Shown: positions 31,830 through 38,466 of the stretch, piece by piece | How positions within the stretch are numbered: position 1 is the first letter of the stretch | Layout: the number at the start of each line of letters is the position of its first letter | Virus record (IMG/VR): IMGVR_UViG_3300036827_000091 | Coordinates: 1-64,000 of that record | Origin: a virus | Strand: one strand, 5' to 3' | Length of the DNA stretch: 64,000 bases | Made by a program: the position numbers and the translations under genes | Notes under the pieces: model-generated | Told to the model about the DNA's origin: nothing | What the model saw: the letters and a program-made list of their open reading frames with translations, nothing else | Database searches by the model: none

Positions 31830-32147
31830 TCACCGCGTGCTACGGTCACCCAGGTGGGATGTACCGCCCTGGGCGGTGTCGATGTACTGCTGCAGCTGAG
31901 CCAGGCTGGCCCGGACCACGGCCAGTTCGAGCGTGACGTGATGCCAGTCCGGGTGATCACCTATCACGTGAGTGCGCAACTCAGCCAGTGTTTGCCCGGC
32001 GTACAAGCAGACGTGCCGGACTTCCGCCGTGGCCGAGCGAGTCATGCTCTTGTCCGCTTGCGCGCCCCACAGGTCGCCAAGCGCGATCAGCAGCTCATGC
32101 TCGGTGGCTTCGCCGACCGGCTTGGACCGGTCTATGTCCCGGCTCAC
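31830..32147 (-). CDS. hypothetical helical protein
   Basis: A 105-residue protein from GTG 32147 (GTGA overlap). Mostly helical with a His-rich middle (THVIGDHPDWHHVTLELAVV) and a basic end. It closes the operon that starts at 33275. No family recognised. Confidence 0.6.
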   Translation of the reverse strand: MSRDIDRSKPVGEATEHELLIALGDLWGAQADKSMTRSATAEVRHVCLYAGQTLAELRTHVIGDHPDWHHVTLELAVVRASLAQLQQYIDTAQGGTSHLGDRSTR

Positions 32148-32533
32148 ACCAGCTCACCCTTCCAGTTGACCGGGCCGCCCAGGGCGGAAGCCAGCTGGGC
32201 TTGCGCAACTGCGCCCGCGGCAGCCTTGGCGGCCAGCTGGAACGCCTTGCTGTCAATGCTGACCATGCCCATGTCGTGGGCGGCGTCGTGCACCAGCCAG
32301 GCGTAGCCGAGCGCGGTCAGCCACCACCGGGTCGGTGCCCGGCCGGGGGCGGCGTTGGTGGTGACTTCGCCGCGCATCACCAGGGTGCGCAGCACGCCCT
32401 CGGTGTTGCGGTCGGCAGCCCCCGCGCCCCAGCCGCAGCCGGGTGACCATACGCCGTGGCTGCCCAGCCCGCGGAGCATGCTCCGCTGCCGCTTGCCCGC
32501 CTGCCTGCGGTCCCGGCCGCTGCGGTCAGTCAT
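32144..32533 (-). CDS. small winged-helix-like protein
   Basis: A 129-residue protein. ATG 32533 (seven bases after AAAGGGG, TGATG overlap) is preferred over the adjacent GTG. A basic N-terminus is followed by NTEGVLRTLVMRGEV and APTRWWLTALGYAWL, which recall a winged-helix recognition pattern, then an Ala-rich helix. DNA binding is plausible but unproven. Confidence 0.58.
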   Translation of the reverse strand: MTDRSGRDRRQAGKRQRSMLRGLGSHGVWSPGCGWGAGAADRNTEGVLRTLVMRGEVTTNAAPGRAPTRWWLTALGYAWLVHDAAHDMGMVSIDSKAFQLAAKAAAGAVAQAQLASALGGPVNWKGELV

Positions 32534-33036
32534 CACGCATCCCCTTTCCGGCGGTCGGTGACCGCTGCCGCGCCCACATACTTGCCCGGGGGCAGCGGCT
32601 GGCTGCCGAGCACTAGCACCTCGGCGCGGCCGGCGCGCACCCGCACCACCAGCCGCCGGGGCTCGGTGGCCTGCGCCTGCTGGCCTGCGGCCGGCGCAGC
32701 GTCATCGCCTGGCACGCCGGGCGCGTCGTGGATGGTGAACCGGCAGTTAGGGTGCCGGGTGCGGAACCGGCGCAGCTGGACATACGCGGCTTTCAGCCGC
32801 TTCGCAGCGTCCTGGGGGGCTGGCTCCCTGCCTTCCCTGGCCAGCTGCTGGGCGTCGGTGAGCAGCTGCTGCAGCGGCGCTGAGGCCCGCCTGGGGGCCG
32901 ACCAGTACGGCCAGCCGTCGCTGCATGCGTTCACCCCGCGCACCAGGCTGTCCAGCGTGTAAGCGGCCGATCCCAGGACGCTGTGCTGGCCGAGCTGGGC
33001 CAGCGCCTGCTCCACGTCGTGCTCGTTCATCCACAC
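32533..33036 (-). CDS. hypothetical protein
   Basis: A 167-residue protein with a helical N-terminal half and a beta C-terminal part (RRLVVRVRAGRAEVLVLGS) joined by an Ala/Gln linker. Starts GTG 33042, GTG 33036 and ATG 33030 are all in frame; GTG 33036 has the best spacing (eight bases) from GGGAGG. Function unknown. Confidence 0.58.
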   Translation of the reverse strand: MWMNEHDVEQALAQLGQHSVLGSAAYTLDSLVRGVNACSDGWPYWSAPRRASAPLQQLLTDAQQLAREGREPAPQDAAKRLKAAYVQLRRFRTRHPNCRFTIHDAPGVPGDDAAPAAGQQAQATEPRRLVVRVRAGRAEVLVLGSQPLPPGKYVGAAAVTDRRKGDA

Positions 33037-33038
33037 GG

Positions 33039-33275
33039 TCACCGCCTCCCGCCGAACTTTGCGCCCGGGGAGGCGATCCGCTGCTCCAGCTCCGCCGGGG
33101 CCAGCGTCAGGCTCTCGTTGCTCACCACCGGGCACAGCCGCTCCACGTTGGCCACGCTGGCCAATGCGGCGGCAGCCATCCGCACCGGGTCGCCCGGGTA
33201 CATAGCCTGCGCGGCTGCCACGATCATGTCTGCGGCGTGCTCGGCGAACGCCTCCTGCTCGGGCGTGATGTCCAT
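33039..33275 (-). CDS. small hypothetical protein
   Basis: A 78-residue protein starting MDITPEQEAFAEHAADMI, helical, with GGGAG upstream of ATG 33275. Its leader has the common AGGCACAGGCAGAG composition, but I see no clear TTGACA; TATCCT near 33310 may be a weak -10. It heads a four-gene operon. Confidence 0.6.
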   Translation of the reverse strand: MDITPEQEAFAEHAADMIVAAAQAMYPGDPVRMAAAALASVANVERLCPVVSNESLTLAPAELEQRIASPGAKFGGRR

Positions 33276-33336
33276 GTCCTTCTCCCTGTCTCTGCCTGTG
33301 CCTGTTGCCAGGATAGCGCCCTGCTCTGACAGCCAT

Positions 33337-33813
33337 CTATCTCTTGCAAGCGTCGTGCTCGGGGCCGTCCATCGAATGCTCGGCGCAACGTCCCGTCGGC
33401 GGCGTGCCAACTAGCCGGTACCGGGGGCCGGCGAACTCCACTTCGCCATCGTCCCGCATCCGGGCCAGCTCGGCGATCAGCACGCGCCGCTCTGTGTCCA
33501 GGTGGAAGATTTCCAGCTCGGCCAGGGTGGCCATGCGGCCGGGGCGGCGGGCCAGCTCGGCGCGCAGCGCCTTGCGCAGCGGGCTAGGAAAGCCCTTGCC
33601 CGCCCAGTCCGGGGTGTTCCAGTCTTCCTGCCCGGGGGCTTCCAGCTCGCCGTGGTAGTCGCCGTCGTCCGGCGCGCCTGGCCCGCCGTGGTCGCATGTG
33701 ACGTGCACGCCATCCTCGTGGTGCTGGAAGTATGTGTGGTCCCGGTCGCCGCCGGGGTGGTCATGAGTGAGCACCTGCCCGCTGGTCCGGTGAGTGTGCC
33801 TGGTGGTGGTCAT
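33337..33813 (-). CDS. hypothetical His-rich protein
   Basis: A 158-residue protein. The first 65 residues are rich in His and Asp (HTHRTSGQVLTHDHPGGD), as if for metal binding. The C-terminal part is a helical domain with LAELEIFHLDTERRVLIAELA that resembles a winged-helix fold. It ends GRCAEHSMDGPEHDACKR with further Cys and His. Driven by P5. Confidence 0.62.
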   Translation of the reverse strand: MTTTRHTHRTSGQVLTHDHPGGDRDHTYFQHHEDGVHVTCDHGGPGAPDDGDYHGELEAPGQEDWNTPDWAGKGFPSPLRKALRAELARRPGRMATLAELEIFHLDTERRVLIAELARMRDDGEVEFAGPRYRLVGTPPTGRCAEHSMDGPEHDACKR

Positions 33814-33837
33814 GCCTGCTCCCTCTGCCTGTTGTCT

Positions 33838-33876
33838 TGTGATCACAAGCTTAACCGGCGTCCGGCATTCTGTCAA
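33838..33876 (-). promoter_or_regulatory. promoter P5 with palindromic operator
   Basis: Minus strand: TTGACA (33876-33871), 17 bp, TAAGCT (33853-33848), followed directly by the perfect palindrome TGTGATCACA (33847-33838). The first three bases of the -10 are also the TAA stop of the upstream gene. Confidence 0.8.
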
Positions 33877-34189
33877 CACCCCTGGTGATCCGCTTGTTCT
33901 GTTCCACAGACTGGTACGCCTCATACAGCGAGGTGGTCAGCCCGCTGTGCAGCACCCGGCCGGTGCCGTAGTCGCGGGTCCGCCAGGCGAAGCCGGTGCG
34001 CTCGATCTCCACCGAGCCGGCCCAGGTGCCGAAGTTCCAGAACACCCACTGCCAGTGGCCGGGCGCGCCGTGCAGCTGCCAGCGCAACGGCGCGTCCCGC
34101 CCGGCGTGCACCCGGGCCATCGACTCGGCCCAGGCCGCCGCGGCGGCTGAGCGGTCCCAGTTCTCCCCGGTTAGCGGGTCATATGTCAT
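33851..34189 (-). CDS. hypothetical protein whose end overlaps promoter P5
   Basis: A 112-residue aromatic protein (APGHWQWVFWNFGTWAGSVE). Its last 10 residues, including GVDRM, are encoded by the -35 region of P5, and its TAA is part of the P5 -10. It is the last gene of a four-gene run (35136 to 33851). Function unknown. Confidence 0.62.
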   Translation of the reverse strand: MTYDPLTGENWDRSAAAAAWAESMARVHAGRDAPLRWQLHGAPGHWQWVFWNFGTWAGSVEIERTGFAWRTRDYGTGRVLHSGLTTSLYEAYQSVEQNKRITRGVDRMPDAG

Positions 34190-34608
34190 GACTTGCTCCC
34201 TTCGCAGCCACAGTCATGGCAGCGTGCCAGCGCAGCCCGGACATCGGCAGCCGCCTGCCGGTCTTCCTCGGTTTCCGGGCGCTGGCGGGTGGCAACCCGG
34301 CCGATGCGCCCGTTCTTGTCGTGGGGGTAGTGGCTGTGGTCCCAGTCCGGCCGGGCCAGCTTGTCGGGGGTCATGTAGCGCTCGGGCAGCGCCCGGTACC
34401 ACCGGTCAGCTGTGGCGTTGTCCCACGGCAGCATGGCCTCGTGCGTGGCGCACACTGACGGGGACCACCCAAGGCTGAGGATCAGCGACTCCTCGTCCAG
34501 CCGGTGTGACAGAGCCTGACGGTCAGCAAGGTAGCGGTCCAGGTCACCTGCCGATCCGTCCCAGGAGCGGATGTCTTTGGCCCGGGGGTCCGGTCCCGCG
34601 CCGCTCAC
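34186..34608 (-). CDS. hypothetical protein with CxxCGC tail
   Basis: A 140-residue protein from GTG 34608 (GTGA overlap). A charged helical start and a Trp/His/Tyr-rich middle (WDHSHYPHDKNGRIGR) lead to an ending of CHDCGCEGSKS. It shares the C-terminal CxxCGC motif with two other accessory proteins. No family recognised. Confidence 0.62.
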   Translation of the reverse strand: MSGAGPDPRAKDIRSWDGSAGDLDRYLADRQALSHRLDEESLILSLGWSPSVCATHEAMLPWDNATADRWYRALPERYMTPDKLARPDWDHSHYPHDKNGRIGRVATRQRPETEEDRQAAADVRAALARCHDCGCEGSKS

Positions 34609-34964
34609 GGCTTCACCTGCCGCCAGCTGGGCGCGCCGTGGCCTTTGGGTGACACGTCTTCGATCACATGCTGCGCCCGGAGGCTGGCCACGATGTCGCG
34701 CACCGCGGTGCGGCTGACGCCGGACGCGGCGGCGAGCTGGCTGTTGTTGCAGGACCGGCCGGCCAGCGCGCCGATCGCCTGGTACACGGACACGGTCTTC
34801 CAGTCGGCCAGCCACACCTTCACGTAGCTGCCCATGTCCCGGGCGAACGCGGCCATCTCATCGGCGTGCGGCTTAGCCGAGTACACGCCCACCGCCTCCA
34901 CCTTGCCGCCGTCCGCGGGGGCCTTGTCCATGATTTTCACGAACCACCCGTTGCCGATCTTCAT
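34605..34964 (-). CDS. winged-helix DNA-binding protein
   Basis: A 119-residue protein. The N-terminal half is a mixed alpha/beta segment (VKIMDKAPADGGKVEAVGVY). Residues about 70-110 form a helix-turn-helix (CNNSQLAAASGVSRTAVRDIVASL) with a wing (HVIEDV). It is a plausible regulator of this accessory region and could be a reader of the repeated operators, though nothing links it to them directly. Confidence 0.65.
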   Translation of the reverse strand: MKIGNGWFVKIMDKAPADGGKVEAVGVYSAKPHADEMAAFARDMGSYVKVWLADWKTVSVYQAIGALAGRSCNNSQLAAASGVSRTAVRDIVASLRAQHVIEDVSPKGHGAPSWRQVKP

Positions 34965-34971
34965 GACTAAA

Positions 34972-35136
34972 TCAGTCCCTGTCCACGTATCCAGTGGGCA
35001 CGATGTAGGCGATCACGGTTCCCTCGCGGGTGACCGGGGTGGTCACGTATGCGCCGTCGGTGGCTGCCTCAGCGGCCTCGGCAAACCGCTCACCAAGCCC
35101 GGCCAGGTCCATGTCAGTGATCTCGATCGGGTCCAT
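34972..35136 (-). CDS. small acidic protein, first gene after structured leader
   Basis: A 54-residue protein beginning MDPIEITDMDLAGLGERF, with a beta-helix-beta look reminiscent of small Phd-like antitoxins, but no toxin partner is evident. It follows the long non-coding leader 35137-35509 and is the first coding sequence downstream of P6. GAGGAAGG precedes the ATG. Confidence 0.55.
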   Translation of the reverse strand: MDPIEITDMDLAGLGERFAEAAEAATDGAYVTTPVTREGTVIAYIVPTGYVDRD

Positions 35137-35509
35137 GTCCTGCCTTCCTCTGCCTAGTGTCTTGCTTGTGTGGTGCTGCACTCCCACAGGCTCCGGTAGT
35201 CCGGGGCGGTGTCGTCGGGGTTTGGCTGTCCCGCTGAGCCGCTCACCCGCTTGCCGGGGCTGTGGTAAGACGTGCTTTCCAGGTCCCGGCGTGGGGTTGA
35301 CGGGGCACCCGACCAGCCCACCCGGGACCTGCTGGCCGTCCAGACTCGCGCAGGGGCTTCCTGCGCACCTCATAATCACTCACCGGATCGCCATCTGTGC
35401 TCACCGGCTACTCGGCGCGGAGCCCGGGTCCGGGGGGTTCCTACGGCGACAGATCGCCGCGGCTGGTCCCTGGCCCGGGTTGTCCCGGGCTCCGCTGTCT
35501 TGCTGTTGT
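35137..35509 (-). ncRNA. structured non-coding leader or small RNA
   Basis: This 373-nt stretch has no credible gene but lies just downstream of strong promoter P6. It contains several exact inverted repeats: 12 bp (35417-35428 with 35484-35495), 6 bp (35444-35449 with 35454-35459), 7 bp (35348-35354 with 35360-35366), and a 14-bp helix with one bulge (35281-35295 with 35317-35330). A local hairpin, CCCGGG 35474-35479 with 35484-35489, competes with the 12-bp helix, so two folds are possible. It could be an independent RNA or a regulatory 5' leader of the 54-residue gene. I recognise no known riboswitch or tRNA. Confidence 0.5.
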
Positions 35510-35544
35510 ACTTACAGCTTAGCGCCTAGTGTCTATTCTGTCAA
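35507..35544 (-). promoter_or_regulatory. promoter P6 with TGTAAGTACA operator
   Basis: Minus strand: TTGACA (35544-35539), 17 bp, TAAGCT (35521-35516), overlapping TGTAAGTACA (35516-35507). The TAA of the -10 is also the stop of the upstream membrane-protein gene. A hairpin CCCCTG/CAGGGG (35547-35552, 35560-35565) sits just upstream. Confidence 0.82.
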
Positions 35545-35749
35545 CACCCCTGGCCTGCTCAGGGGTTGCGGCCCACAGCCAGATGGCCCGTGCCATCGCG
35601 CCCATGCCGGTCACGACGAAAATCAGCAGAACAGCCAGCCAGGCGTAGGCGCGGGCATTCCATGCGTGGCCGATGAAGATCACCGGCACCAGGCACAGTG
35701 TCATGGCCGCCCAGGACGCTGCCATCCAGCGGACCACGTTGTCAGGCAT
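35519..35749 (-). CDS. two-helix membrane protein overlapping promoter P6
   Basis: A 76-residue protein with membrane helices at about residues 10-28 and 36-58. Its C-terminus (ARGVDRIDTRR) is encoded by the P6 -35 and spacer, and its TAA lies in the -10. The same GVDR sequence ends the protein at 33851-34189 because both read through a TGTTGACAG box. Possibly an exclusion or membrane-stress protein; no family. Confidence 0.62.
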   Translation of the reverse strand: MPDNVVRWMAASWAAMTLCLVPVIFIGHAWNARAYAWLAVLLIFVVTGMGAMARAIWLWAATPEQARGVDRIDTRR

Positions 35750-35954
35750 GCGGGATCACCAGCCCCGGGTCAGTCGGCCCGGTCAGCTCCCGCATGCCCT
35801 CCATGATCTCGTCCCGCAGGCGCATGGCCTCGTCGTAGTGGTCCTGGTCGCGGTAGCGGACGTGGCTGCCTGCCCGGCCGTCGCGCACGTGCCCGGCGAT
35901 CTCCGCCGTGGCCCCGTCGATCCGGTGGTTGCCGGTGACCCTGATGCCGGCCAT
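35742..35954 (-). CDS. small hypothetical protein
   Basis: A 70-residue charged protein (AGIRVTGNHRIDGATAEIAG; DHYDEAMRLRDEIMEGM), starting at ATG 35954 in a TGATG overlap. It is helical at the C-terminus. Second gene behind P7. Confidence 0.58.
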   Translation of the reverse strand: MAGIRVTGNHRIDGATAEIAGHVRDGRAGSHVRYRDQDHYDEAMRLRDEIMEGMRELTGPTDPGLVIPHA

Positions 35955-36265
35955 CACGCGGCCCGCCGTACCGCGGGCAGCACCCAGTCGTGGCCGCCCA
36001 GGCCGGGCACGCCGGACAGCGCCCAGCCCATCCAGGCGCGGGTGTCCCACACCTGGCGCGGCGTGGTGCGCTTCGGCTCGCTAATGTCTTTCACCGGGTC
36101 CGGCGGGGGCTCGCCCGCCATGTTCAGGGTGGCCCGCCTTGCCCAGATGTCCACCTGCTGCCGGGTGACCTGCCGGCCGTCCGGCCAGGACAGCCGCTGG
36201 TTCAGCACCGTGGCCACCACCGCGTATCCGCCGAGTGGCGCTGCTTTCCTTGGCCTGCCGCTCAT
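35954..36265 (-). CDS. small helix-turn-helix protein, AlpA/MerR-like
   Basis: A 103-residue protein. Residues 10-50 (GGYAVVATVLNQRL; GRQVTRQQVDIWARRAT) resemble the short helix-turn-helix of phage AlpA or excisionase-type proteins, followed by a Pro-rich linker and an aromatic C-terminus. First gene behind P7. It may regulate or assist recombination; DNA binding is inferred. Confidence 0.6.
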   Translation of the reverse strand: MSGRPRKAAPLGGYAVVATVLNQRLSWPDGRQVTRQQVDIWARRATLNMAGEPPPDPVKDISEPKRTTPRQVWDTRAWMGWALSGVPGLGGHDWVLPAVRRAA

Positions 36266-36309
36266 CGTCCTGCCTCCTGCCTGTTGCCTTCTGCTCGCCT
36301 GTCTACGCC

Positions 36310-36347
36310 AGTATCAGCGGCGATTCGTATTCTGTCAACATCGCCGG
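36310..36347 (-). promoter_or_regulatory. promoter P7
   Basis: Minus strand: TTGACA (36338-36333), 17 bp, GATACT (36315-36310). CGGCGAT and ATCGCCG form a 7-bp inverted repeat around the -35. The start-point dyad is poorly conserved here. It follows directly after the terminator of the ArdC gene. Confidence 0.72.
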
Positions 36348-36348
36348 T

Positions 36349-36381
36349 AGGCCCGGCCCCCCCGTGAGGGGAGCCGGGCCT
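36349..36381 (-). terminator. terminator of the ArdC-like gene
   Basis: AGGCCCGGC (36349-36357) pairs perfectly with GCCGGGCCT (36373-36381), with further C:G pairs inside, seven bases after the ArdC stop. No U-run follows. Promoter P7 begins within a few bases, making a terminator-promoter boundary. Confidence 0.7.
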
Positions 36382-36387
36382 CAGCGG

Positions 36388-37257
36388 TCAGGCGGCTACG
36401 GCTGCCAGCTCCCGCTCGCTGCCGTCCGCGGCAGCGGCCTTGCCCAGCTCGCCCAGGATGGCGGTGACCGCCTTCTGGATGCGGCCCGCGCTGGCCCGGA
36501 TGCCGTCCTTGGCCTTCTCCGCGTCCTCGGCCCAGCCGGCCACGTAGCCGAAGCTGTAGTCACCGGAGTCGAAACCCAGCGAGCCCATCACCGCGTAGGC
36601 CACCGACTCGGCTTCCAGCTCGCACAGCCCGCGCCCGGACTTGTTGCCATCGGCCAGATGGCCGAGCTGCCAGTGCGCGATCTCGTGCGCCAGGGTCTTG
36701 GCCCGGTGCAGCGGGCTGCGGTCCGGGTGGATCTCGATCCGCCCGTCCTTGTGGGTGACGCCGTTGGCCTGGCCCAGGTCGGCGTCGGCCACCGAGGCGA
36801 CGCCCAGCGCCAGCGCTGCGTCAGCCAGCTGGCCGAACAGCCCGTCCGGGTCCTGGCCGTCCAGGCAGCGGGTCACCTCGGGCAGCGGCGCGCCCTCGGT
36901 CTGGGACACGTCGAACACCGGCACCGTCTTCCAGCCGAACACGACCTGGCTTTTGGCACCCGTGTCCTCGTCTGTCTCGGACCGGGTCATCGGGGCCAGA
37001 ATCCAGATGGCGTGCTCGCCTTTTTTGACGCTGCGGCCCAGCGACTTCCACCCGCTGGTGCCCGCCTTGTTGCCGAAGCCCATCACCTGGGTGGCGTCCG
37101 GGTTCTGGAACAGGATCAGCATGACGTTGCCGAAGCTGTACCGGTGAAACTTGGCCATGGTGGCCAGGTAGCGCTGCCACTCGCCTGAGTCGGCCAGCTT
37201 GCTGATGCCGTCTTCCAGGCTGGCCAGCATTTCCTTGGTCCGGTCGTTCATCGCCAC
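36388..37257 (-). CDS. ArdC-like antirestriction protein with metalloprotease motif
   Basis: A 289-residue protein. GTG 37257, six bases after GGGAGG, is preferred to ATG 37251. Residues about 10-125 match the ArdC N-terminal ssDNA-binding domain (WQRYLATMAKFHRYSFGN; ILFQNPDATQVMGF; WKSLGRSVKKGEHAIWILAP). The C-terminal part has a zinc metallopeptidase motif, HEIAHWQLGH (His191, Glu192, His195). ArdC proteins from conjugative plasmids shield incoming DNA from restriction. Here it would protect phage or plasmid DNA on entry. It stands alone behind P8 with its own terminator. Confidence 0.85.
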   Translation of the reverse strand: MAMNDRTKEMLASLEDGISKLADSGEWQRYLATMAKFHRYSFGNVMLILFQNPDATQVMGFGNKAGTSGWKSLGRSVKKGEHAIWILAPMTRSETDEDTGAKSQVVFGWKTVPVFDVSQTEGAPLPEVTRCLDGQDPDGLFGQLADAALALGVASVADADLGQANGVTHKDGRIEIHPDRSPLHRAKTLAHEIAHWQLGHLADGNKSGRGLCELEAESVAYAVMGSLGFDSGDYSFGYVAGWAEDAEKAKDGIRASAGRIQKAVTAILGELGKAAAADGSERELAAVAA

Positions 37258-37281
37258 GGTGGGCCTCCCTTGCCTCTGCCT

Positions 37282-37320
37282 TGTGTAACAGAGCCTACCG
37301 ACATTTTCCCATTCTGTCAA
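37282..37320 (-). promoter_or_regulatory. promoter P8
   Basis: Minus strand: TTGACA (37320-37315), 17 bp, TAGGCT (37297-37292), with a loose dyad CTGTTACACA at the start point. Only half of the flanking inverted repeat (TGCAGGC) is kept. Drives the ArdC-like gene. Confidence 0.78.
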
Positions 37321-37342
37321 CACTGCAGGCGGAGAGCAGCAA

Positions 37343-37383
37343 AGAGCCCCGGCCTGGCGCAATCCCGTGCAGGCCGGGGCTCT
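37343..37383. terminator. 14-bp perfect stem-loop between recombination operon and P8
   Basis: AGAGCCCCGGCCTG (37343-37356) and CAGGCCGGGGCTCT (37370-37383) are perfectly complementary with a 13-nt loop. It lies 49 bases after the stop of the gene ending at 37432; leftward RNA continues with a short TTTG. It should end the recombination operon before promoter P8. Confidence 0.82.
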
Positions 37384-37431
37384 CGCTCCCTTGGCGGTCT
37401 GGCCTGTGGAGCTAAGCCATGCCGCCGGGCC

Positions 37432-38451
37432 TCACCGCGCCCAGGGCGGGGCGTCGGGGGCTCCGCCCATCCCCGGCTGCGGCTGGCCCTGGGGCGGTCC
37501 CTGCGGGGGCGGGCCTGCAGGGGCCTGGCCCTGGGCGGGCGCGCCGTTCTGACCCCACGGGGACTGTCCCGGGGCTCCCTGCGGGGCGAACTCGCCGCCC
37601 CCGCCCGGGTGGCCCTGGGGAGCGGCCTGAGCCTGCTGGGCAGCCTGCCACGGCTGCGGCGGGGTGGGGCCTACGGCCCCTGCAGGTCCCATCTGCTGTC
37701 CTGAAACTCCTCCGCCCCCAGGCTGGGGATAACCCTGTGGACCGCCGCCCGGCTGGTTGTACGGGCCGTAGGCAGGGCCGGGCTTATCGTAGGCGGGCTG
37801 CTGCTGAGCCTGCGCGGGGACGCCGCCGTGGCCGGGGCGGACCGGGCGCAGGTTTTTGATTTTCGCGCCGTAGTCGTCGTTGTACTGCTCGGCGCTGAAC
37901 GGCTTGCCCACCATGGTCTGCGCGGCGGCGTGGCCGCCGCCCTGCTGGGCGAAAAACGGCACGGTGCCCGGCGGGTCGCCGTACTTCTCGCCCACCGGCA
38001 CGCCGAGGATGGCCAGCTCGCGGAACAGGATGCCCATGCCCACGGTGTTCGGCGTCTGGTCGTTCTTGTACTCGCTGATCGCCATGTTGTGGCTGACCGT
38101 CTTGCCGGCGTGCGGGCCGTCGGTGAACTGGGCTTTCAGCTTCCAGCCCCACTTGGTGCCGTCGCTGAAATGCGCCCCGTACTCCGATTCGGTGACCACC
38201 ATCGGGAACCGGCCTGCCGGCTCCAGCGGCATGCCGCCGCTGCGCACCTCGCCCTGCTCGTACATCTGCCCCCAGTTCGGCTCCCCGCCCATCTGGCCGT
38301 AGCCCTGCTGCGGGGACGGCCCGTAGCCTTGCGGGCCGTAACCGGGGGGCGCGCCGTACTGCCCGCCCTGTGGCTGCTGGGGCTGGCCGTAACCCTGCTG
38401 CGGTTGCTGGGGCTGGCCCCACGGGGACTGCTGCTGTCCGGGGTATCCCAT
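37432..38451 (-). CDS. DUF669-like ssDNA-binding protein with Gln/Pro/Gly tails
   Basis: A 339-residue protein. A central folded domain (about residues 75-205) has the DUF669 look: GRFPMVVTESEYGAHFSDG, WKLKAQFTDGPHAGKTVSHN, then GMGILFRELAILGVP. It is flanked by long low-complexity Gln/Gly/Pro segments that recall the flexible tails of SSB proteins. DUF669 genes travel with phage recombinases, and the next genes are a Sak4-like ATPase and an exonuclease, so a role in strand annealing or SSB function is likely. Confidence 0.7.
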   Translation of the reverse strand: MGYPGQQQSPWGQPQQPQQGYGQPQQPQGGQYGAPPGYGPQGYGPSPQQGYGQMGGEPNWGQMYEQGEVRSGGMPLEPAGRFPMVVTESEYGAHFSDGTKWGWKLKAQFTDGPHAGKTVSHNMAISEYKNDQTPNTVGMGILFRELAILGVPVGEKYGDPPGTVPFFAQQGGGHAAAQTMVGKPFSAEQYNDDYGAKIKNLRPVRPGHGGVPAQAQQQPAYDKPGPAYGPYNQPGGGPQGYPQPGGGGVSGQQMGPAGAVGPTPPQPWQAAQQAQAAPQGHPGGGGEFAPQGAPGQSPWGQNGAPAQGQAPAGPPPQGPPQGQPQPGMGGAPDAPPWAR

Positions 38452-38466
38452 GACGATTTCCTTTCC

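Noticed and set aside
31745-31960. Leftward frame across promoter P4
   Set aside because: It overlaps the promoter and the in-frame gene 31830-32147 in another frame and contains translated promoter sequence only.
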